Under the pieces are notes generated by a model that was not told the DNA's origin, made no database searches, and saw only the letters and a program-made list of their open reading frames with translations. The position numbers were made by a program, and so were the translations under genes. DNA of 64,000 nucleotides, from positions 741,621 through 805,620 of the forward strand of contig NZ_NJGY01000001.1 of the NCBI RefSeq assembly GCF_002250505.1, read 5' to 3'. Positions within the stretch are counted from its first letter, which is position 1; the number at the start of each line of letters is the position of its first letter. The stretch comes from Janthinobacterium sp. PC23-8 (GTDB lineage Bacteria > Pseudomonadota > Gammaproteobacteria > Burkholderiales > Burkholderiaceae_D). Below, in pieces: positions 1-7,373 of the stretch.

Positions 1-115
1 CAAACGCCACCACCCAGCTCACCAGCGACAGGATTTCCTTGATCAGGCCGCGCATCATGCTGATCAGGACCGACGTGGCCAGCACGAACAGCACCAGGTA
101 ATCGAAGATCGTCAC
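1..115 (-). CDS. cvpA: CvpA family membrane protein, partial at window edge
   Basis: Inner-membrane protein of the colicin V production family. The N-terminus reads VTIFDYLVLFVLATSVLI followed by an MRGLIKE stretch, the usual hydrophobic start and first loop of CvpA. The start is a GTG preceded by an AGGTGG-like ribosome site; the only nearby ATG reaches a stop after four codons. Only about 38 codons are inside the window. It follows the SPOR-domain gene on the same strand, as in the accD-folC-dedD-cvpA order of many proteobacteria, where purF commonly comes next. Confidence 0.85.
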   Translation of the reverse strand, partial: MTIFDYLVLFVLATSVLISMMRGLIKEILSLVSWVVAF

Positions 116-142
116 GCCGTCAGCCCACCTGCATCACACTGC

Positions 143-1156
143 TCACGCCGGCACCAGGCTACCGCCCAGGCCGATCTTCTGCAGCTTGGCGCGGGTTTTT
201 TCAGCTTCGTCGCGGCTACCGAACGGCCCCACGCGCACGCGGATGCGCTGGCCGCCGGGACTCGATACTTTTTGCGTATAGGAATGGATGCCCGCATCGC
301 GCAATTTTGCCTGCAGTTCATCGACCTTGTCCTGCGTCGCCAGCGCGGCGACCTGCACCACGAACTTGCCGCCATCGCTATCGGCAGATTTTTCCTCTGC
401 CTTGGCCTCCGCCCTGGCTGCAGGCTTGCCTTCCAGGATGGCCAGCGCGCGCGCCGCATCGTCATTCGCCTTTTCCACCTTGACCGGTTTCGGCTCAGGC
501 CTCGGTTCCGGCTTGAGCTCATGTTTCGGTTCCGGCCTGGCTTCGACCTTGGGCTCGACCTTGGGCTCGTGTTTGGGCTCGACCTTGGGCTCGACCTTGA
601 CCGGCTTCGGCTCGACCTTGACCGGTTTCGGCTCGACATAGGTCGGCTTGACCGGCTCGGCGGCGGCCACCACGGTGGCCGGTACCGGGGAGACCGGCGT
701 GGGCATCGGTACCGGCTTCGATTTGGCCGGCAAGGGCGTATCGACGATTTCCTCGGACTGGTCCAGGCCAGTGTTGGCCGAGCCTTGCGCCGGTACCGCC
801 TGCGCGGGGACCGGGACCGGGACCGGGACCGGGACCACAGCGACTTTTTCCTTCGACGGAATATCGATGGCGATATCGTTGGCAGGCGACTTCGGTTCGG
901 AATCGAGCAGCATCGGCAAGCCGACGGCCACGCCCAGGGCCAGCGCAATGGCGCCGATCAGGCGGCGGCGTGCGCGCTTTTTTTCCGGCAAGGCAGGATC
1001 GGGCGCATCCCTGCCGCCACGGCGGCTGCCGCCACCGCCGGAGGTGTTGGCGGCGCGCTTGCGGGTCGGCGACTGTGCTTCGCCAGGAACATAAAAGCCG
1101 CTGTCTTCGCCAGAGGATTCTTGCTTGTTTTTAAACAGTTTCGAGAACAAGCCCAT
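143..1156 (-). CDS. dedD: SPOR-domain cell-division protein (DedD-like)
   Basis: Predicted bitopic inner-membrane protein of 337 aa. A basic cytoplasmic N-terminus (about 1-65) ends in RARRR, followed by one membrane helix (about 66-84). Then comes a long Pro/Lys/Glu/Val linker with VPVPVPVP and many KVEPK-type repeats (about 110-235). The C-terminal SPOR domain (about 262-337) starts near KFVVQVAAL and contains RVRVGPFGSRDEAE; such domains bind denuded septal peptidoglycan. Position between folC and cvpA supports DedD rather than FtsN. The repetitive linker DNA (hexamer GGGACC repeats near 806-835) could vary in length between strains. The symbol rests on synteny and architecture. Confidence 0.85.
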   Translation of the reverse strand: MGLFSKLFKNKQESSGEDSGFYVPGEAQSPTRKRAANTSGGGGSRRGGRDAPDPALPEKKRARRRLIGAIALALGVAVGLPMLLDSEPKSPANDIAIDIPSKEKVAVVPVPVPVPVPAQAVPAQGSANTGLDQSEEIVDTPLPAKSKPVPMPTPVSPVPATVVAAAEPVKPTYVEPKPVKVEPKPVKVEPKVEPKHEPKVEPKVEARPEPKHELKPEPRPEPKPVKVEKANDDAARALAILEGKPAARAEAKAEEKSADSDGGKFVVQVAALATQDKVDELQAKLRDAGIHSYTQKVSSPGGQRIRVRVGPFGSRDEAEKTRAKLQKIGLGGSLVPA

Positions 1157-1180
1157 GCGTCATTTTCAGTCGAGTGCGTT

Positions 1181-2479
1181 TCAGTGAAGTGAGGATTTCC
1201 TGGCCTTCATCACGCCGGCAACGGTGAGGAAGGAACCAAAGACCACAATTCTATCATTCTCACCGGCCCGGCTCATTGCATTTGCAAAAGCTTGTGCCGG
1301 ATCATCGAATACGGATACCGTATGGTCAGCGCTATCGGACTTGCCTTCCAGCATGATCTGTACCTTGTCCGCCAACTCGGAAGCCGTTGCCGCGCGTGGC
1401 GAAGGCAGGCCCGCCAGGCACCAGTGGTCGACGTGTTCGCTCATGGCAGCGAGCACGCCGTCGATATCCTTGTCATGCATGGAACCGAACACGGCATAGG
1501 TGTACGGGTGAAAGCCCATATTGCCCAGATTCTGGTTCAGCGCCGAGGCCGCATGCGGGTTGTGCGCCACGTCGAGGATCACGCTGGGGCGACCCGGCAA
1601 GACCTGGAAGCGGCCCGGCAATTCCACCGTGACGAGACCGGTGCGCACTTCCTGCGCGCCGACCGGCAGTTTGAGCTTGAGCACTTCCAGCGCCGCCAGC
1701 ACGGCGGCGGCGTTGAGGATCTGGTTGGCGCCGCGCAGGCTCGGGTAAGCCAGCGAATTGCGGCGCTGCTCGCGCCCGCCATAGTTCCACTGCTGCTTGT
1801 CGCCCGAGTAATTGAAGTCGCGGCCCATCAGCCACAGGTCGGCGCCGATCGCCGCCGCATGCTCGATCAGCGACTGCGGCGGCACCGGATCGCTGCAGAT
1901 GGCCGCCTTGCCCGGCCGGAAGATGCCGGCCTTTTCAAAGCCGATCGCCTCGCGCGTGTCGCCCAGGTAATCGGTATGGTCGATATCGACGCTGGTGACG
2001 ATGGCCACATCGGCGTCGATCACATTGACGGCGTCCAGGCGCCCGCCCAAGCCCACTTCCAGGATGGCCACGTCGAGGCCAGCGTGCGACAACAGATGCA
2101 GGATGGCCAGCGTGGTGAATTCAAAATAGGTCAGCGGCGTGTTGGCGCGCACCGCTTCGACGGCGTTAAAACTGGCGACCAGCTGTTCGTCGCTGGCCAT
2201 CTCGCCCAGCACCCGGGCGCGCTCGTTAAAGTCGAGAAAGTGCGGCTTGATATACAGGCCCACTTTGTATCCTGCACGCAACAATACGGACTCCAGCATG
2301 GCGCAGGTCGAGCCCTTGCCGTTGGTGCCGGCCACCATGATCACGGGACAGGCAAAGGCGAGCTGCAGGCGCGCCTTGACGGCCTGCACGCGGTCCAGGC
2401 CCATATTGATCTGCGTTTCCGAATGCCGGGTTTCCAGCATGGCGAGCCAGTCTGGCAAAGTGGTGGGGAGGTTTTGCAT
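1181..2479 (-). CDS. folC: Bifunctional folylpolyglutamate synthase / dihydrofolate synthase
   Basis: Cytoplasmic Mur-ligase-type enzyme (432 aa) that joins glutamate to dihydropteroate and then extends the polyglutamate tail of folates. The P-loop AGTNGKGST lies at residues 50-58, and the LEVGLGGRLDAVN and SVDIDHTDYLG signatures of the family follow. DVAHNPHAA marks the start of the C-terminal glutamate ligase domain. The ATG is preceded by AAGAAG. It is the third gene after trpA in the acc-fol block, and length is typical. The about 100 bp separating it from accD holds a perfect inverted repeat. Confidence 0.95.
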   Translation of the reverse strand: MQNLPTTLPDWLAMLETRHSETQINMGLDRVQAVKARLQLAFACPVIMVAGTNGKGSTCAMLESVLLRAGYKVGLYIKPHFLDFNERARVLGEMASDEQLVASFNAVEAVRANTPLTYFEFTTLAILHLLSHAGLDVAILEVGLGGRLDAVNVIDADVAIVTSVDIDHTDYLGDTREAIGFEKAGIFRPGKAAICSDPVPPQSLIEHAAAIGADLWLMGRDFNYSGDKQQWNYGGREQRRNSLAYPSLRGANQILNAAAVLAALEVLKLKLPVGAQEVRTGLVTVELPGRFQVLPGRPSVILDVAHNPHAASALNQNLGNMGFHPYTYAVFGSMHDKDIDGVLAAMSEHVDHWCLAGLPSPRAATASELADKVQIMLEGKSDSADHTVSVFDDPAQAFANAMSRAGENDRIVVFGSFLTVAGVMKARKSSLH

Positions 2480-2538
2480 GGGAGACTTCTTGATTAGAGT
2501 GCGCGAAGCGGGAAAGACAGGTAAGCCAAAACAACATC

Positions 2539-2565
2539 GGGGTCAGTCCCGTCGGGACTGACCCC
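2539..2565. repeat. REP-like perfect inverted repeat between accD and folC
   Basis: A 13-base arm GGGGTCAGTCCCG is followed by one T and its exact reverse complement. It lies between accD and folC, in a cotranscribed block, and has no T-run, so it does not look like a simple terminator. A related but longer element lies at 4524-4568, sharing the GGGGTC...GACCCC core. Dispersed intergenic elements of this kind (REP-like) can affect mRNA stability; that role here is inferred. Confidence 0.7.
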
Positions 2566-2585
2566 AGCATTGACGGGGTTGGCTA

Positions 2586-3458
2586 TTAAGCCAATACTTC
2601 CACAGCCTGATTCTGCAACAGCGCCAGCAAATGGGCGATTTCTTCGCGCATCTTGCGGCGGTCGACGATCATGTCGACGGCGCCCTTGGTGACGAGGAAC
2701 TCGGCGCGCTGGAAGCCTTCCGGCAGCTTTTCGCGCACGGTGTTTTCAATCACGCGCGGGCCGGCAAAGCCGATCAGCGCTTTCGGCTCGGCAATCACCA
2801 CGTCGCCCATAAAGGCGAAGGAAGCGGACACGCCGCCCATGGTCGGGTCGGTCAGCACGCTAATGAAAGGCAATTTCTTTTCCGACAGCTTGGTCAGCAT
2901 GGCGGTGGTTTTCGCCATCTGCATCAGCGACAGCAAGCCTTCCTGCATGCGCGCGCCACCGGTGGCGGTAATGCAAATGAACGGCACTTTCTGCTCCAGC
3001 GCGATCTGCGCGCCGCGCACGAAGCGCTCGCCGACCACGGAACCCATCGAGCCGCCCATAAATTCGAATTCAAAGCACGCCACCACCACCGGCAAGCTCA
3101 TGATGGCCCCGCCCATGACGACCATGGCGTCGGTCTCGCCGGTCGCTTCCATGGCGGACTTCAGGCGGTCAGGATACTTCTTGCTGTCCTTGAATTTCAG
3201 GGTATCGACCGGCAGGATTTCCTGGCCGATTTCATAGCGCCCGCCCGCGTCGAGCAGGCTGTCGAGGCGTTCACGCGCGCGGATGCGCATGTGATGGTCG
3301 CATTTCGGGCAGACGTGCAGGTTCGATTCCAGGTCCGTCCGGTACAGCACGGCTTCGCACGACGGGCATTTGACCCACAGGCCTTCCGGCATGGTCTTGC
3401 GCGCGGCAGCATCAGAGCGCTGTATGCGCGGTGGCAGCAGTTTTTCCAACCAACTCAT
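2586..3458 (-). CDS. accD: Acetyl-CoA carboxylase carboxyltransferase subunit beta
   Basis: Beta subunit (290 aa) of the carboxyltransferase that makes malonyl-CoA for fatty-acid synthesis, working with AccA. The N-terminal zinc ribbon has cysteines 31, 34, 50 and 53 (CPSC and CPKC). The crotonase-like domain follows with [23 protein letters not shown] and GGVSASFA, the carboxybiotin and CoA site regions. The ATG has a GGAGAAAAAT ribosome site. It lies about 210 bp downstream of trpA and upstream of folC, the common betaproteobacterial trpFBA-accD-folC arrangement. Confidence 0.97.
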   Translation of the reverse strand: MSWLEKLLPPRIQRSDAAARKTMPEGLWVKCPSCEAVLYRTDLESNLHVCPKCDHHMRIRARERLDSLLDAGGRYEIGQEILPVDTLKFKDSKKYPDRLKSAMEATGETDAMVVMGGAIMSLPVVVACFEFEFMGGSMGSVVGERFVRGAQIALEQKVPFICITATGGARMQEGLLSLMQMAKTTAMLTKLSEKKLPFISVLTDPTMGGVSASFAFMGDVVIAEPKALIGFAGPRVIENTVREKLPEGFQRAEFLVTKGAVDMIVDRRKMREEIAHLLALLQNQAVEVLA

Positions 3459-3667
3459 ATTTTTCTCCTGTTACCCTTGTCGGGCAAGAATGTCGTGTCG
3501 GTGCGTCGGTGGACGCCCCCGGCGAACGATGATGGGCGCCACGTCTTGCGGCGCCCCTTGTTTTATCTATTGCACAATATCAGCCAATTCAGTGGCCGAA
3601 GTGTAGCCGTTTATCGCCGGGCTGTCGAACTTTGCCATATTAACGCATTACTTTTAAAGCAATATTG

Positions 3668-4465
3668 TCAGGCATCGAGCGCGGCACGGATGCCGGCCGT
3701 AAAGCTGCGCACCGCCTCGGCTTCGCCGCCGGCAGGGGCATTTTCAATCTCCTGGATAATGCGGCTGCCGATCACCACGGCGTCGGCCACCTCGGCCACG
3801 GCGCGCGCGGTGGCCGCATCGCGGATGCCGAAACCGACGCCGATCGGCAGTTTCACGTGCTGGCGGATGGCGGCGAGGCGCTCGGCCACTTGCGCGGTAT
3901 CGATATTGCCGGCGCCCGTCACGCCTTTCAGCGACACGTAATAGCTGAAGCCGCCACCGACCTTGGCCACCTGGGCGATGCGCTCTTCGGTCGAGGTGGG
4001 CGCCAGCAGGAATATCAGGTCGAGGCCACCTGCGCGCATGGCGCTGGCAAATTCTTCGCACTCTTCCGGCGGATAGTCGACCACGATGGCGCCATCGGCG
4101 CCAGCTTCTTTCGAGGCGGCAATAAAGGCGGCGCTGCCGATGCGTTCGATCGGGTTGGCGTAACCCATCAGGACCACCGGCGTGTGCGCGTTGGTGACAC
4201 GGAACTGGCGCACGTATTCAAATACGTCGTGGATGCCGACATTGAATGCCAGGGCGCGCTCGCAGGCGCGCTGGATCACCGGGCCTTCGGCCATCGGGTC
4301 GGAAAACGGCACGCCCAGTTCGAGCACATCGGCGCCGCCGTCGACCAGCGCGTGCATCAGCGGCACGGTGGCGTCAGGGCCGGGGTCGCCGGCGGTGATA
4401 AAGGTGACCAGGGCGGTTTTGTTGTGGGATTTTAAGGAGGCAAAGGTGGCGGCGATACGGGACAT
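3668..4465 (-). CDS. trpA: Tryptophan synthase alpha chain
   Basis: TIM-barrel alpha subunit (265 aa) that cleaves indole-3-glycerol phosphate and channels indole to TrpB. The start is the ATG that opens MSRIAATF; an upstream in-frame extension has no family similarity. Catalytic Glu49 is present in [11 protein letters not shown]. The second catalytic acid, normally Asp60, is Glu here (SDPMAEGP, codon GAA). It is separated from trpB by about 115 bp containing a REP-like hairpin. The rest of the protein is typical, so it is very probably functional. Confidence 0.96.
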   Translation of the reverse strand: MSRIAATFASLKSHNKTALVTFITAGDPGPDATVPLMHALVDGGADVLELGVPFSDPMAEGPVIQRACERALAFNVGIHDVFEYVRQFRVTNAHTPVVLMGYANPIERIGSAAFIAASKEAGADGAIVVDYPPEECEEFASAMRAGGLDLIFLLAPTSTEERIAQVAKVGGGFSYYVSLKGVTGAGNIDTAQVAERLAAIRQHVKLPIGVGFGIRDAATARAVAEVADAVVIGSRIIQEIENAPAGGEAEAVRSFTAGIRAALDA

Positions 4466-4523
4466 GGGATTCTTTCTTGATGCTAGATAAATGGAATAGT
4501 TTTCAAAACCCAACAGCAAATGC

Positions 4524-4568
4524 CGGGGTCGGACGGGGACGCCGAGTCCCTGAGGGTCCGACCCCGGT
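4524..4568. repeat. REP-like nested hairpin between trpB and trpA
   Basis: Outer arms CCGGGGTCGGAC (4524-4535) and GTCCGACCCCGG (4557-4568) are exact reverse complements. Inside them GGGAC (4537-4541) and GTCCC (4547-4551) form a second stem. It shares the GGGGTC/GACCCC core with the element at 2539-2565 and likewise lies inside the trp-acc operon, without a T-run. Probably a dispersed REP-like element; an mRNA processing or stability role is inferred. Confidence 0.7.
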
Positions 4569-4580
4569 TTCTGCCTGGGG

Positions 4581-5825
4581 TTATGAAAAATTCAAACCCA
4601 TGCGCTCGGCCACCGTATGCATGTCCTTGTCGCCGCGGCCCGACAGGTTGGCCAGTACAATCTTATCTTTTGGCAAGGTTGCCGCCAGTTTGGCCGCGTA
4701 GGCCAGTGCGTGCGCCGACTCCAGCGCCGGGATGATGCCTTCGATATGGCAGCAGTCGTGGAACGCTTGCAGCGCTTCGTCGTCGGTGATCGAGACATAT
4801 TGCGCGCGGCCCGAATCTTTCAACCAGGAATGTTCGGGACCGACGCCAGGATAGTCGAGGCCGGCCGAGACGGAATGCGTCTCGATAATTTGCCCATTGC
4901 CATCCTGCAGCAGATAGGTACGGTTGCCGTGCAACACGCCTGGATAGCCGGCCGTCAGCGAGGCCGAGTGCCTGCCCGTTTCCAGGCCTTCGCCGGCCGC
5001 TTCCACGCCGATCAGTTGCACGTCCTTCTGGTCGACATAGGGATAGAAGATCCCCATGGCGTTCGAGCCGCCGCCGATACAGGCCAGCACATAGTCGGGC
5101 TGGCGGCCCGTCATTTCCGGCATCTGCACCAGGCACTCTTCGCCGATCACGGACTGGAAGTCGCGCACCATCATCGGGTACGGGTGCGGGCCGGCCACGG
5201 TGCCGATAATGTAAAAAGTGTTTTCGATATTCGTGACCCAGTCGCGCATGGCTTCATTGAGCGCGTCTTTCAGGGTCTTGGAACCGGACTCGACCGGAAC
5301 GACGGTGGCGCCCAGCAGTTTCATGCGGTAGACGTTCTGCGCCTGGCGCTTGACGTCCTCGCTGCCCATGTAGACCACGCATTCGAGGCCGAAGCGCGCG
5401 CAGATGGTGGCGGTAGCCACGCCGTGCTGGCCGGCGCCGGTTTCGGCGATGATGCGCGGTTTGCCCATGCGCCTGGCCAGCAGGGCCTGGCCGATCACGT
5501 TGTTGATCTTGTGCGCGCCCGTGTGGTTCAGGTCTTCGCGCTTGAAATAGATCTGCGCGCCGCCGGCGATTTCGGACCAGCGCCTGGCGTGGTAGATCGG
5601 CGACGGGCGGCCAACGAAATGCTTGAGCTCGTAGCGGAACTCTTCGAGAAATTCCGGGTCGGCACTGTAGCGCGCGTAGGCGTCCTTCAGTTCGGCCAGT
5701 GCGTGGGTCAGCGTTTCGGCAACGAAAGCGCCGCCGTAGGGGCCGAAGTGGCCGCGCGCGTCAGGAAAAGCGTAATCGGCGGCGTGGAACAACGGCGCAG
5801 CGCCGCTGGTATTGAATGGTTTCAT
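4581..5825 (-). CDS. trpB: Tryptophan synthase beta chain
   Basis: PLP-dependent subunit (414 aa) that condenses indole with serine to give tryptophan, in an alpha2-beta2 complex with TrpA. The PLP lysine is Lys106 in HTGAHKINN, and the phosphate-binding GGGSNA sequence and ETGAGQHG are present. The start ATG overlaps the stop of trpF by four bases (ATGA), implying translational coupling. Its ribosome site is AGAGGAAAT. Length and motifs are standard. Confidence 0.98.
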   Translation of the reverse strand: MKPFNTSGAAPLFHAADYAFPDARGHFGPYGGAFVAETLTHALAELKDAYARYSADPEFLEEFRYELKHFVGRPSPIYHARRWSEIAGGAQIYFKREDLNHTGAHKINNVIGQALLARRMGKPRIIAETGAGQHGVATATICARFGLECVVYMGSEDVKRQAQNVYRMKLLGATVVPVESGSKTLKDALNEAMRDWVTNIENTFYIIGTVAGPHPYPMMVRDFQSVIGEECLVQMPEMTGRQPDYVLACIGGGSNAMGIFYPYVDQKDVQLIGVEAAGEGLETGRHSASLTAGYPGVLHGNRTYLLQDGNGQIIETHSVSAGLDYPGVGPEHSWLKDSGRAQYVSITDDEALQAFHDCCHIEGIIPALESAHALAYAAKLAATLPKDKIVLANLSGRGDKDMHTVAERMGLNFS

Positions 5826-6502
5826 GGGGTATTTCCTCTGGCAATGATGGTATCGGCATCCTGCACCGCAGCGACAAACGCGCGGACCCGGGATGCGTCC
5901 TTGATGCCCTTGGACGCTTCGACACCACTGCTGATGTCGACGGCGTAAGGGCGCACGCGCACCACTGCGTCAGTCGCGTTGTGTACGCTCAAGCCACCAC
6001 TCAAAACGACCCGAGGCGCGAGTTCTTCTGGAACGAGAGACCAATCAAATACCTTTCCTGCGCCGCCGTAGGCGTCCACATAGGTATCGAGCAAGAGGCT
6101 GGAAAACAAGGGACTGGCGGCGCGATAGCGCTGTTCGTATTCTAGCAAATCTTCCGCGCTTGTGTCAGGCTTGACCCGGAACACCTGCACGAACGGCGTA
6201 TGGACGGCGGCCGCGATGGCCGCGCTGTGCTCGGGCGTCTCGTCGCCGTGAAACTGCAGCAGCGACAAGCGCGCCACCGCCGCGATCGATTGCACCTCTT
6301 CCACGCTGGCATTGACGAACAGGCCTACGGTCGCCACATACGGCGGCATGGCGGCGATCAGGCCGGCCGCCTGTTGCGGCGTGACGTAGCGCGGGCTGTG
6401 CGGATAAAACACGAAGCCGATCGCATCGGCGCCAGCAGCCACGACGGCCTGGACGTCTTCGATGCGGGTCAGTCCGCAAATCTTGATACGGGTGCGTGGC
6501 AT
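5822..6502 (-). CDS. trpF: Phosphoribosylanthranilate isomerase
   Basis: Single-domain TIM-barrel enzyme (226 aa) that converts phosphoribosylanthranilate to CdRP, the third committed step to tryptophan. RIKICGLTR at residues 5-13 carries the catalytic cysteine (Cys9), and LLLDTYVD contains the usual catalytic aspartate region. Its stop overlaps the start of trpB by four bases, and only 15 bases separate it from truA upstream. Standard length. Confidence 0.96.
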   Translation of the reverse strand: MPRTRIKICGLTRIEDVQAVVAAGADAIGFVFYPHSPRYVTPQQAAGLIAAMPPYVATVGLFVNASVEEVQSIAAVARLSLLQFHGDETPEHSAAIAAAVHTPFVQVFRVKPDTSAEDLLEYEQRYRAASPLFSSLLLDTYVDAYGGAGKVFDWSLVPEELAPRVVLSGGLSVHNATDAVVRVRPYAVDISSGVEASKGIKDASRVRAFVAAVQDADTIIARGNTP

Positions 6503-6517
6503 GACGATAAATCCTTT

Positions 6518-7348
6518 TTAAAACCAGGGCAAGGCGCTGCTGGCGTCCTGCGGCAAGTCCCATTCTGGGTCGTAATCGATTTTCGCCAGATACAGGCCGT
6601 CCGGCATGAAGGTCGGCGCGGCCGCGTGGCGGTCCTTGCTTTCCAGCAGGCAGGCGAGCCATTGCGGCGGTTCACGGCCGCTGCCGATATACACCAGCGA
6701 GCCGACCAGGTTGCGCACCATATGATGCAGAAAGGCATTGGCGGTAATGGTAAAGATGACCATATCGCCACGCCGTTCGATGCGAATCTCATGCATCAGC
6801 TTGACGGGTGACTTGGCCTGGCACTGGGCGGCGCGAAAGGCCGTGAAGTCGTGCCAGCCCAGCAAGGGCTGCACCGCCTGCCGCATCAGTTCGATGTCGA
6901 GCGGGCGGAAAAAGAAACCGGCACGCCCCTCCACCAGCGGCGAGCGGGTCGGATTGTTGTACAGCACATAGTGATAGGTGCGGGCGCGGGCGCTGAAGCG
7001 GGCGTGAAAGAAATCATTGAGCGTCGGGTCGCCCGGCAATTGCCTGGCCCAGCGCACGGCGATCGAGGCGGGCAGGAAGGCATTGACGCCGCGCACCCAG
7101 GAGTGGATGTCGCGCTGCAAGGTGGTATCGAAATGCACGACTTGCTCCAGCGCATGCACGCCGGTATCGGTGCGCCCGGCGCAGGTGGTGGCCAGGCGCA
7201 CGCGGGCAAATTTCTCCAGCGCATTTTCCAGCTGGTCCTGCACCGTCAGGCCGCTTTCCTGTTTCTGGTAGCCATGCCAGGCCAGCCCGTCATACTGCAG
7301 ACCCAGGACAATGCGCTTCAATGGCGTTGCTTCGTTAGTATTTTGCAT
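6518..7348 (-). CDS. truA: tRNA pseudouridine(38-40) synthase
   Basis: Modifies uridines 38-40 in the anticodon arm of tRNAs. The 276-aa protein has the catalytic aspartate at Asp61 in CAGRTDTGVHA and the later RARTYHYVLYN and MVRNLVGSLVYIG family sequences. It sits between fimV and trpF on the same strand, an arrangement common in betaproteobacteria. The spacing to fimV is 25 bases. Confidence 0.97.
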   Translation of the reverse strand: MQNTNEATPLKRIVLGLQYDGLAWHGYQKQESGLTVQDQLENALEKFARVRLATTCAGRTDTGVHALEQVVHFDTTLQRDIHSWVRGVNAFLPASIAVRWARQLPGDPTLNDFFHARFSARARTYHYVLYNNPTRSPLVEGRAGFFFRPLDIELMRQAVQPLLGWHDFTAFRAAQCQAKSPVKLMHEIRIERRGDMVIFTITANAFLHHMVRNLVGSLVYIGSGREPPQWLACLLESKDRHAAAPTFMPDGLYLAKIDYDPEWDLPQDASSALPWF

Positions 7349-7373
7349 CGCCGCATTATACCGGCGTACGGAA

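Noticed and set aside
272..1192. Long open frames on the plus strand over the SPOR-domain gene
   Set aside because: They are Arg/Gly/Leu-rich mirror frames of a high-GC gene with clear family motifs on the other strand.
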